Positions 54,525-64,000 of a stretch of DNA of 64,000 nucleotides are shown here, in pieces. Both the position numbers and the translations under genes were made by a program. How positions within the stretch are numbered: position 1 is the stretch's first letter; each line of letters begins with the position of its first letter. The DNA is from Brienomyrus brachyistius (lineage: Eukaryota > Chordata > Actinopteri > Osteoglossiformes > Mormyridae). The DNA is taken from positions 1 to 64,000 of the forward strand of contig NW_026042687.1 of NCBI RefSeq assembly GCF_023856365.1, read 5' to 3'. The notes under the pieces are model-generated. The model was not told the origin of the DNA, made no database searches, and was given only the letters and a program-made list of their open reading frames with translations.

Positions 54525-55468
54525 CATCCACCATCCCTCCTTTACGGAGAACTGTGTTATTTTTCTTTTCTATTGCTAATAAAAAAACTATATATATGTA
54601 CATATATATATATATATATATGGGTGTATCGAGACTAGTTGGTCATTATGGATAACTAAGTTGCACTAAAATTGGGTGAGCAGGCAAGGCATGTCACCCA
54701 GGTTGTGTGACAATTATTTTATATATATATGTATATATATATTCCATCCACCATCCCTCCTTTATGGAGAACTGCGCTATTTTTATTGTCTATTGCAAAA
54801 AAAAAAAAAAAAAAAAACAATACATATATATACATATATATTTATGGGTGTATCGAGACTAGATGGTCATTATGAATAACTAAGGTGCACTAAAATTGGG
54901 TGAGCAGGCAAGGCATGTCACCCCGGTTGTGTGACAATTATTTTATATATATATTCCATCCACCATCCCTCCTTTACGGAGAACTGCGTTATTTTTATTG
55001 TCCATTGCGAAAAAAAAAAAACTATATATATACATATATATTTATGGGTGTATCGAGACTAGTTGGTCATTATGGATAACTAAGTTGCACTAAAATTGGG
55101 TGAGCAGGCAAGGCATGTCACCCAGGTTGTGTGACAATTATTTTATATATATGTATGTATATATTCCATCCACCATCCCTCCTTTACGGAGAACTGCGTT
55201 ATTTTTCTTTTCTATTGCTAATAAAAAAACTATATATATGTACATATATATATATATATTTATGGGTGTATCGAGACTAGTTGGTCATTATGGATAACTA
55301 AGGTGCACTAAAATTGGGTGAGCAGGCAAGGCATGTCACCCCAGTTGTGTGACAATTATTTTATATAAATGTATATATATATTCCCTCCACCACCCCTCC
55401 TTTACGGAGGACTGCTTTATTTTTAATATCCATTGCGAAAAAAAAACACAAGAAAAAGAAAAAATATC

Positions 55469-55517
<49 letters not shown>

Positions 55518-55620
55518 GTGTGTCGAGACTAGATGGTCAGTATGGATAACTAAAGTGCACTAAAATTGGGTGAGCAGGCAAGGCATGTCACCCAGGTTGT
55601 GTGACAATTATTTTATATAA

Positions 55621-55670
<50 letters not shown>

Positions 55671-55972
55671 CATCCACCATCCCTCCTTTACGGAGAACTG
55701 CGTTATTTTTCTTTTCTATTGCTAATAAAAAAACTATATATATGTACATATATGTATATATATATGGGTGTATCGAGACTAGTTGGTCATTATGGATAAC
55801 TAAGTTGCACTAAAATTGGGTGAGCAGGCAAGGCATGTCACCCAGGTTGTGTGACAATTATTTTATATATATATGTATATATATATTCCCTCCACCACCC
55901 CTCCTTTACGGAGGACTGCTTTATTTTTAATATCCATTGCAAAAAAAAAACACAAGAAAAAGAAAAAATATC

Positions 55973-56025
<53 letters not shown>

Positions 56026-56128
56026 GTGTGTCGAGACTAGATGGTCAGTATGGATAACTAAAGTGCACTAAAATTGGGTGAGCAGGCAAGGCATGTCACC
56101 CAGGTTGTGTGACAATTATTTTATATAA

Positions 56129-56180
<52 letters not shown>

Positions 56181-56482
56181 CATCCACCATCCCTCCTTTA
56201 CGGAGAACTGCGTTATTTTTCTTTTCTATTGCTAATAAAAAAACTATATATATGTACATATATATATATATATATGGGTGTATCGAGACTAGTTGGTCAT
56301 TATGGATAACTAAGTTGCACTAAAATTGGGTGAGCAGGCAAGGCATGTCACCCAGGTTGTGTGACAATTATTTTATATATATATGTATATATATATTCCC
56401 TCCACCACCCCTCCTTTACGGAGGACTGCTTTATTTTTAATATCCATTGCGAAAAAAAAACACAAGAAAAAGAAAAAATATC

Positions 56483-56527
<45 letters not shown>

Positions 56528-57420
56528 GTGTGTCGAGACTAGATGGTCAGTATGGATAACTAAGGTGCACTAAAATTGGGTGAGCAGGCAAGGCATGTCA
56601 CCCAGGTTGTGTGACAATTATTTTATATAAATGTATATATATATATATATATTCCATCCACCATCCCTCCTTTACGGAGAACTGCGTTATTTTTCTTTTC
56701 TATTGCTAATAAAAAAACTATATATATATGTACATATATATATATATATATGGGTGTATCGAGACTAGTTGGTCATTATGGATAACTAAGTTGCACTAAA
56801 ATTGGGTGAGCAGGCAAGGCATGTCACCCAAGTTGTGTGACAATTATTTTATATATATGTATATATATATTCCATCCACCATCCCTCCTTTATGGAGAAC
56901 TGCGTTATTTTTATTGTCTATTGCAAAAAAAAAAACAAAAAAAACTATATATATATACATATATATTTATGGGTGTATCGAGACTAGATGGTCATTATGA
57001 ATAACTAAGGTGCACTAAAACTGGGTGAGCAGGCAAGGCATGTCACCCAGGTTGTGTGACAATTATTTTATATATATGTATATATATATTCCATCCACCA
57101 TCCCTCCTTTACGGAGAACTGCGTTATTTTTATTGTCTATTGCAAAAAAAAAAACAAAAAAAACTATATATATATATACATATATATATATGGGTGTATC
57201 GAGACTAGAAGGTCATTATGCATAACTAAAGTGCACTAAAATTGGGTGAGCAGGAAAGGCATGTCACCCCAGTTGTGTGACAATTATTTTATATATATGT
57301 ATATATATATATATATTCCCTCCACCACCCCTCCTCTACGGAGGACTGCTTTATTTTTATTTCCATTGCAAAAATAAAAAATTTTAAAACACAAAAAAAA
57401 AAAAAAACGAAAATAATAAT
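53883..57420 (+). repeat. AT-rich satellite, 15 units of ~200-258 bp
   Basis: Each unit has GGGTGTATCGAGACTAG, GCACTAAAATTGGGTGAGC, GGCAAGGCATGTCACCC, a (TA)n tract, CCATCCACCATCCCTCC, CGGAGAACTGCGTTATTTT, a poly-A, and a second (TA)n tract. Unit starts: 53,889; 54,129; 54,363; 54,621; 54,846; 55,045; 55,264; 55,517; 55,767; 56,023; 56,276; 56,525; 56,751; 56,970; 57,191. Two types, distinguished by TTGCTAATAAAAAAAC versus ACACAAGAAAAAG, alternate as a ~506-bp dimer in the middle. Confidence 0.95.
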
Positions 57421-57484
57421 AATAAAAATAATTTTGAATGTGTATTCAAATAAGTTTGAATGTGTGTGAACTATATATAAATAT

Positions 57485-57590
57485 ATATATACACATGCAT
57501 ATACAGAAATATATACACACACACACATATATATATATACACACACACACACAGACACACACTCACATAAACACATACACACACTGTGTA
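57485..57590. repeat. (TA)n/(CA)n microsatellite
   Basis: Compound ATAT and ACACAC tract following the satellite. Confidence 0.9.
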
Positions 57591-57597
57591 CAGTCTT

Positions 57598-57960
57598 ATG
57601 CAAAGGTTTGGCACCCCTTGACAAATAACATCTTTTCAATTACAAAAGCAACAATATCAGTTAATACAGTCTCTTTAGGAACTGGGGGAAAAATACACAA
57701 TATTTTCAGCAAACATTGATGAATAGTTACTTTTTATGCCATAAATTGAACAAAATTACAAAATAAAAACATTATTATGGCACTCTGCAAAAGTTTGGGC
57801 ACCCTACGTAATCAGTACTTAGTAACACCTCCTCTGCCAGATATCACAGCTTACAAGCGCTTCTTATAGCCAGCTGAAAGGCTTTCAGTTCTTGTACTTG
57901 GGATTTTCTCACATTCTTCCTTGCAAAAGGCTTCTAGTTCTGTAATATTCTAATATATCA
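57598..57960 (-). mobile_element. Tc1/mariner relic, transposase C terminus
   Basis: Minus strand LEAFCKEECEKIPSTRTESL, SAGYKKRL, TAA, AVISGRGGVTKY: the conserved C terminus of Tc1-type transposases with one premature stop. The terminal sequence TCTTATGCAAAGGTTTGGCA and its internal echo GCAAAAGTTTGGGCACCC lie to the left. Confidence 0.75.
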
Positions 57961-58587
57961 AGGGCTGTATTGTCAAATAGGAGATCGGCAGCATTCTCCC
58001 ACCTGAGAAAACTGTACTACAATGCCCTTGATAGTGTGTAGAAACACACTCGTCAGCTCTAGTCCTCCTGTAACAACGCAAAAGGACTGGCAACCCTCAG
58101 GTATTTATGCGTGCGATTGTATGATAAATTCACCCTGACAGTCTCACACTTCTCTTGGTACCAACAGGTCTCATGGAATATATAAAAGGCAACTGCAACA
58201 ATTATACTCGGCACTAAACATCGAGGCACGGAAATGCAGCAGAGCTTGTGTATTTCTCAGGATGCATTCTAGTAAAATGCCCGGAAAATGAGCTAAAGAC
58301 ATATTTCAAGGGGCACTATATAAAACCGATGGAAATTTTACTGATTAAATAAAAGGAAAAGCATCGTTTGAAAAATCACAAATGTTTCTAAGATTCAATG
58401 CATCGCTTTTTGACCACATCATAGCGATGAACACATCATTGTTCCTGACAATGTCCTAATACAGAAATAAAACTTTATGTTGGTAAACTCAAAAAGCCTT
58501 CAGCTGTCACACTGGCTAACGATCTCAAACGATTATAAAGCAGCATTTTGAAAAGCGCTGTTTTAAAATAACAGATACAACACTTAC
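57961..58587. other. Non-coding, TATA-like motifs
   Basis: Two plus-strand TATA-like sites (ATATATAAAAGG ~58,178; CTATATAAAACC ~58,315) without a following open frame. Probably intron and flank of the next item. Confidence 0.35.
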
Positions 58588-58876
58588 CTTGTCTTCTGGC
58601 CAAATGCTTTTCACGGCTTGGCACTCCAACGGTGCTGAAACGAAATTTGTATTTCCTCCTACCTCGTTGGCCCTTCAGTTCTTCTTTTCTCCCTTTGGAT
58701 GTTTTTTTCCTTCTTCTTTGGATATTGTTTTTTATTTTTGTTTGTTTTTTTTTACTTTGCATGTTTTTCCTTCTTCGGATATTATTTTTTTGGCTTATTT
58801 TTTTAGACGATGTTTTTTTCGTCTTCTTTAAAAATTGATTTTTTTCGTCTTCTTTAAATATTGTTTTTTTTTTCAT
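58588..58876 (-). CDS. Lysine/arginine-rich first exon, unrecognised
   Basis: From ATG at 58,874-58,876 the frame reads MKKKTIFKEDEKNQFLKKTK, further A-rich repeat codons, then a more complex segment RRKYKFRFSTVGVPSREKHL and ARRQGK. It ends at donor GTAAGTG (58,581-58,587). Much of the lysine content comes from imperfect ~30-bp A-rich repeats. I do not recognise a family. The promoter-like sequence upstream and a good donor suggest a transcribed exon; simple-repeat expansion is the alternative. Confidence 0.35.
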
Positions 58877-58967
58877 CCTTTTGATGTTGTTTTACGGAAC
58901 AAGAGCCGTACAGTGCTACTCTATCAGGAGGTAGCGCCAACTGAACGCCTTGAAGCAGTACCCAGCT

Positions 58968-59067
58968 CTTTTATAGGGAGCGTCAACCCGAAGTCAAGTT
59001 CTAGAACGTTGCACTCACTTTTCATTGGTTTCCCAGCTATGCTGTCAGAATAATGTTTGCTGATTGG
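58968..59067 (-). promoter_or_regulatory. Promoter-like cassette: two CCAAT boxes, heat-shock-like element, TATA
   Basis: On the minus strand: CCAAT (59,063-59,067), CCAAT (59,034-59,038), GTTCTAGAAC (58,998-59,007; two inverted nGAAn units), TATAAAAG (58,968-58,975), then ATG ~90 bp downstream. The spacing resembles histone or heat-shock promoters. Confidence 0.5.
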
Positions 59068-60249
59068 TCGAAAATTTTAAAACGTACCCGAGTACTGTAA
59101 AAAAAACTCAAGATCTTGCTACCCTACGGAGCACCCATAAGGTGATTTTTTTTATACGTTATATGCAGCTATTTGTAGCAGGCCGTAATTAGACTAATCC
59201 ACCCTTTGTCAATAAAGCCAACAAGAGAACAGGTTGCCCAAAGTTTGCTCAGGTACACGCCACAGCACAACCTTAAAAACACATCCAGCACAAATCACAC
59301 TAGTGAATGACACAGCAAATCACAGCAATAAAAAAGACCCCTATGGGCAATCCAGCACCCAGACTACAGGTGCCAAAAGGCCCAGCCTGCCTAATAATGA
59401 ACCCAAAATATACATACAACAAAGAAAAAGACACAAACAAAAAAGAAAATAAAACTAGCCAGCTGCTCCCACTAAACCCCGCTCCCGAGGCCACTAAGCC
59501 GGCTGGCTTGATAATACACGATACAACCTCAGATAAAACATATTAAAGCAACACCAGGGAGGTTTACAACCTGATCCTTAAAATTATCGACCCGTAATTC
59601 CACCTTGAAAACCCCTAAAGAACAGTAGTTTACCCCATGACTCACTGCCCCATTCAAACAAAAAAAAAACAGGTTTTTGGGGTAACCTTTAGGTCAGCTC
59701 TTCAAAACCAGGTATGAGGACTCTTCAGCTAATCAGTCCTCTAATTAGAAATCTAATTAGGGAGTTGCAGCGAAAACCTGCATACACACCGGCCCTTTGC
59801 GGATAAGATTGTTCACCCCTGAAACAAGCAAACAGAAAGGCTGCTACACTGCAAATTCAATATGCCCGCCGATGCTCCACCAAATCTATCAGGACCCTGC
59901 CTGTCTTTCCCGTGCCTGCTCCTTTGCCAATATGCCCTACCATCGGAACATGCACAGCCATCTCGCCCCGGCTATGCCTCCAGTCCGAACTGCAGTTCCT
60001 ATACCTGCCTATAATTGCCTGGCTACAATCCATCCCCCAAAATGAAATTGATGACCCAACGATCACAGCTAAGAATTCTATCCCCAAACCACTGGTCTTC
60101 CTCCCCAACCGAACGATCATTCACTGACCGTGGTAACTTATAAGGGTTGGTATGATGACCAGTGGTGGACCTCACCGAACGTTTAACTGGTCTCTACACC
60201 TCGGGGGGGACATAACCTCCTCCATTATACGAGGCCTACTTGTGGATGC
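59068..60249. other. Retroelement-derived sequence
   Basis: 59,540-59,610 is repeated at 60,868-60,950 (TATTAAAGCAACACCAGGGA). 59,760-59,815 resembles 19,750-19,810. On the minus strand ~59,860-60,120 continues the tail of the pol relic below. Confidence 0.4.
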
Positions 60250-60760
60250 TCTATTGCGACCCCTCCCACCAGCCCTGTCCCCGTAAAATCACAGAGTCCT
60301 CATCCGATTCCATTTCTGTTGCCCCTGTGGGCAACCCAGACTCAGGAGACATTACCAGAACATCTTCCCCTGACATAACAACCCCCTGTGGTACTGGACG
60401 CAACTCTGTTCGGTGAACTTGACGGACAACCCCGTCCCCCTCCATTGGAGTTGCAGAGTAAACTGCACCCTGATCTTGGGGACACCGAACTACCATATAC
60501 AAACAGGCATCCCAATGATCCTGTATTTTACCTCGAACATGGTTCCGCAAACACACCAGCTGACCTTCATCAAACCCCTAATCATTAACCAACTCATTGT
60601 GTTTCCGATTTCGTGGTGTGGCTTGTTCCTCCAACTAAGCCTTCACATACTCTTGAAGCACCTGCAAACTTTCCTGATGGTTTTGTACCCATTCCTCCAA
60701 AGGTCCACCATACTGACTGATCCCGGCAGGAGCCTGAAGATAGTGTATCGGTAATCGAGG
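60250..60760 (-). mobile_element. Ty3/Gypsy-type pol relic, integrase C terminus
   Basis: Minus strand QYGGPLEEWVQNHQESLQVL, QEYVKA, stop, LEEQATPRNRKHNELVND, stop, GFDEGQLVCLRNHVRGKIQD, HWDACLYMVVRC, VHRTELRPV. This order (helical linker, VxLRN-basic, KIQDxW, VHRxxLRP) is the integrase C terminus of fish Gypsy-type elements. Two stops make it inactive. Belongs to a different subfamily from the fragment at 21.2 kb. Confidence 0.72.
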
Positions 60761-61735
60761 CTCACAGCCAGACCTTAAATAAAAAGGCATCATCCAGTCA
60801 TTTGGTGGGGTGTAGTATTGTAAGCTTCTCTGCTGGAGGAAGTGTGTGAAGCAAATTGTGCAAAAAAAATATTAAAGCAACACCAGGGAGGTTTACATCT
60901 AGATCCTTAAAATGATCGACCTGCAATTCCACCTTGAAAATCCAATTACCATATAAAGGATACAAGATGTAAAGATGACAAATGACATGGCACACATTTG
61001 TTGTTTAGACTGTTGTGTCAGGTTAATTGAAAGCTGAAGGATCTTAGTGTTTACTAGTCTAAGTAACAGAATGTCTAAACACTGTGCTTGCCTTTATGGG
61101 TTTTTAAGCAGAACATATAGGTATAGAAACATATTAACATTACGTTTCACGATTCACTGACTGGAGAATAGGAGAATATACACATCAATATTACTACTTA
61201 AGTTAACTAACCCTAATCCCAACCCCTATTGGCACGGAGCCCGCCAGGGTTCAGGTGAGATATAAATCTGTAATCTGTATCAATGGTTTTGCTATCCATA
61301 CCCACCCTATTAATGTTAGCTTCCCAGGGTTTCTTGTTAGACAAGCTCTGTGTCTCTCTATACCCCCATTTACTGCACGACTGATTGTCCATTTATAAAG
61401 AATCAAATAGGGTGAAGATGGTTTTAGTTTACAATTACTCTGGAAGGTGACCAGATTAAAAAAAACTAAATACCATGCCTACGTGTATGTAATCTCCATC
61501 ACAGTCCCCATTTTCCCCATAATCCTCGTTTTGATAGTGCCAATTTGTGTAATGTGAGTTTTTTTTTTTTTTAAAAAACTGTTATAGAAGAACATACTGG
61601 ATGCCACATGTGTACAATTACCCCTTTCTAATTAGGGGGGTCCGTTGTGTCAGCTACAGCCTTTACTAACATACACATAAGTATACAGTCTTACAGCACT
61701 TTTGTTTTCCTTTTGTATTTAATGGTTTTCCATTT
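60761..61735. other. No gene seen
   Basis: AT-rich non-coding sequence with the repeated TATTAAAGCAACACC block and a T tract (~61,559-61,572). Confidence 0.4.
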
Positions 61736-62097
61736 AGGGGGCAGCATGGTGGTGCAGTGGTTAGCACTGTTGCCTCACACCTCTAGGGCCCGGGTTCGAG
61801 TCTCCACCTGGGTCACATGTGTGTGGAGTTTGCATGTTCTACCCATGTCATCGTGGGGTTTCCTCCGGGTACTCTGGTTTCCCCCACAGTCCAAAAACAT
61901 GCTGAGGCTAATTGGAGTTGCTAAATTGCCCATAGGAGTGTATGCGTGAGTGAATAGTGTGTGAGTGTGCCCTGCGATGGGCTGGCCCGCCATCCTGAGT
62001 TGTTCCCTGTCTCGTGCCCATTGCTTCCGGGATAGGCTCCAGACCCCCCGCGATCCAGTAGGATAAGCGGTTTGGAAAATGGATGGATGGATGGACA
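61736..62097 (+). mobile_element. SINE family 1, full length
   Basis: Head GGGGGCAGCATGGTGGTGCA, B-box GGTTCGAGTCTCC, tail (GGAT)n; flanked by an 11-bp duplication GTTTTCCATTT (61,725-61,735 and 62,098-62,108). Confidence 0.92.
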
Positions 62098-62189
62098 GTT
62101 TTCCATTTGAGGAATTAGCAAAAAACTGCAGTGCATGATGGGTAGGATCTAAAGGCTGCCTAACGCCCTTAATTTGTTTGCAATTTCGC

Positions 62190-62375
62190 CAGGTAGGCTA
62201 CCTTCTTTAAACTGCGTTTTGCTAGACTACACATTTCGAGATGTTTTATTGTAGTCTTGGTAAATATATATATATAGTTTAGCCTAACCCAGCCACTTAA
62301 GGGAGCAAGCCAGCTCAGGTAGGTGCCAGTCCCAAGCCCGGATTAATGGAGAGGGTTGGCGTCAAGAAATAAAGA
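62190..62375 (-). repeat. Inverted copy of the 49.0-49.2 kb repeat
   Basis: Shares GCCAGGTAGGCTACCTTC, AAACTGCGTTTTG, TTAGCCTAACCCAGCCAC and CCCGGATTAATGG with the reverse complement of 49,005-49,210. Class unknown. Confidence 0.75.
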
Positions 62376-62938
62376 GAAATAAAGACAACTAATACTCCTA
62401 GTTTGCGAGATCTGACTGCAATGGCAGCACTGCTACAAGGGTGTGGATAAATCTATACAAATATCACCTGCATGCACATTACTTCTTTTACAATAACCAA
62501 CTCCTGATCCATACTGTTAGTCGTGAAAAAAAAAACTATCGTGTACATAGAGGCCCTGTGTAAAAAGATAACTGCCAAGGAAAAGATCAAAAACATTTAT
62601 TTCAAGGATACAAAGTTTTTATGGTCATGTACAGTGTACAGTGCAATTCTTATTTGATTAACTTGAATGTCTCCACAGACTAGACGATTAAACAAATAAA
62701 GCAGCGCAACATTACAATAACTAATAACAAATAAACAAAGCTCACGAGTACTATTACAGTATTTATATCATTTATTTAAACTTAATTTTACCAGGTAAAT
62801 TAACTACAAAGCAGTTACCACTGCTTTACCTGCTTCTCGGGAGAAATAGCAGATATACGTCATGTATGTGACTAAATTCTTAAGCCAATAAGGGCAAAGT
62901 TGTGTCGTAATGGAGGCGGATCCAGTTTGTGCAGCCGG
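62376..62938. other. No gene seen
   Basis: Non-coding; ~62,600-62,700 looks like a dispersed SINE-like repeat. Confidence 0.4.
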
Positions 62939-63222
62939 TTAAAGACACTACGGGCATGTAAATGGAGAACGAAATTATAGTTATACCGAATCTCCTACAC
63001 ACAATACCAAGGTTACCAACTTTGGTCAGCTGACCGGAGTGAGACGTTCAATTCCCGTAAGATTTCTTTGCGCCAGCCTGAGAGTCTGAAAACACGTCAC
63101 ACCAGATGCATGAGAGATGGAAACCTGGGATATTCAGTCGAATCAGATCAAATATGATGCTAAGTTAGTACTAAGTTAAAATATGTTCCGGACTTGTAAC
63201 ATGCACCCATGATTTGGAACAG
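62939..63222 (+). repeat. 284-bp direct repeat, copy 1
   Basis: Near-identical to 63,648-63,931 at an offset of exactly 709 bp; only a handful of substitutions. Contains ACGTTCAATTCCCG, a weak pol III B-box match. Confidence 0.93.
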
Positions 63223-63647
63223 TCAGCAGGCTGTCTCTGGCCACGCCCCCTACACTCGGTCCGGCCCCTGGCTTTTCCTGAATTCTGATTCCTTTAGATA
63301 AACATTGACTTCATTGATATTGTTATTGATTTATCGACAGACCATCATACTTTTTAGACGTTATAATAACAACACTCTATTGATCCCCAAAGAGAGAAAT
63401 TCTCTCCTTGCCTGCCCCCTCTTACTGTCCATGATACACAAGCACATATGTAGAAAAACGTCAGCTTGGAAGCCAAGGCTGGACTTAACCTACTCTATTC
63501 TGGTATTCTGTTCTCCCAAGTAAGGCATCCCAAGTTCGAATCCAACTTCCGACAAAAGTTCTTCAATCGCTACAGCACAATTTGAGCCACTGATCGGCTT
63601 TAATTGCTTTGTTTTATTTTTGCGTTTCAGGCAAAACTACATAACAC
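63223..63647. other. Spacer between the direct repeats
   Basis: Contains a SINE-like fragment (ATTGATCCCCAAAGAGAG) and AAGTTCGAATCCAAC, a tRNA T-loop-like sequence. No complete tRNA can be folded by eye. Confidence 0.4.
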
Positions 63648-63931
63648 TTAAAGACACTTCGGGCATGCAAATGGAGAACGAAATTATAGTTATACCGAAT
63701 CTCCTACACACAATACCAAGGTTACCAACTTTGGTCAGCTGGCCGGAGTGAGACGTTCAATTCCCGTAAGATTTCTTTGCGCCAGCCTGAGAGTCTGAAA
63801 ACACGTCACACCAGATGCATGAGAGATGGAAACCTGGGATATTCAGTCGAATCAGATCAAATATGATGCTAAGTTAGTACTAAGTTAAAATATGTTCCGC
63901 ACTTGTAACATGCACCCATGATTTGGAACAG
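63648..63931 (+). repeat. 284-bp direct repeat, copy 2
   Basis: Second copy, followed directly by CAGCATACCTGTCAAGG, which resembles the terminus of a fish DNA transposon running off the window edge. It may mark the true element end. Confidence 0.93.
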
Positions 63932-64000
63932 CAGCATACCTGTCAAGGTTTGGATTTGAAAATAAAGGAAATTTTCCGGCACCCGCCGTGAGCCATCCCA

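Noticed and set aside
53975..57225. Series of 60-70 codon frames with Ile/Tyr runs
   Set aside because: They are the satellite units read through (TA)n and repeat with the array; not genes.
63528..63560. tRNA gene from AAGTTCGAATCC
   Set aside because: Only a T-loop-like sequence; no acceptor stem or anticodon arm could be paired by eye.

Overview
This is a eukaryotic window, almost certainly from a teleost fish. The strongest taxonomic marker is a novel immune-type receptor (NITR) gene, a family known only from teleosts. The rest is a dense set of fish-type mobile elements: a tRNA-headed SINE with GGATGGAT tails, CR1/L2/Rex1-like LINE relics, Tc1/mariner, hAT and Ty3/Gypsy fragments. The species cannot be resolved from the sequence. 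I found no rRNA, tRNA gene, CRISPR array or bacterial operon. Most long open frames are repeats or antisense shadows.

Layout. 0-6 kb: SINE, L2-like LINE, Rex1-like LINE and a TG microsatellite. 6.18-10.46 kb (minus): a six-exon NITR gene (leader, V, second Ig domain, transmembrane, two cytoplasmic exons with an ITIM) carrying one in-frame TAG inside a 57-bp tandem duplication. 11-15 kb: LINE debris, a perfect 36-bp inverted repeat, a CpG-rich tandem repeat with a TATA box, and a broken integrase-like gene. 15.97-17.96 kb (minus): the last three coding exons of a Brachyury (tbxt) gene, with a premature TAG and a solo LTR in the final exon. 18.43-21.09 kb: a large inverted duplication that carries a SINE. 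21-33 kb: LINEs, SINEs and LTR fragments. 33.0-38.3 kb (minus): an intron-containing hAT-like relic gene, split by a very young LTR retrotransposon (34,277-37,433). That element has a proline-rich ORF, no visible pol, and a Tf1/sushi-type self-priming arrangement. 38.5-40.8 kb: a Tc1 fragment, a MITE and LINE/SINE pieces. 40.8-42.9 kb: a 46-bp minisatellite with higher-order structure and a CTCF-like core. 44.9-46.2 kb: LINEs. 46.37-48.56 kb (plus): a four-exon chemerin-like (cystatin-fold, secreted) gene with a 1-nt frameshift in exon 1. 50.7-57.4 kb: hAT remnant, a second copy of the proline-rich LTR element and an internally deleted Tc1 element, both nested in a ~240-bp AT-rich satellite array. 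57.6-64 kb: Tc1 relic, a promoter-like cassette with a lysine-rich ORF, a Gypsy integrase relic, a SINE, and a 284-bp direct repeat reaching the right edge.

The three host genes (NITR, tbxt tail, chemerin-like) are not a functional cluster. Each keeps correct splice phases and recognisable domains but carries few lesions: one in NITR, two in the tbxt tail, one in the chemerin-like gene. They look like recent pseudogenes, or alleles or assembly artefacts that transcript data could separate. The most novel system is the young, apparently non-autonomous Tf1/sushi-like element family, with four loci in this window.
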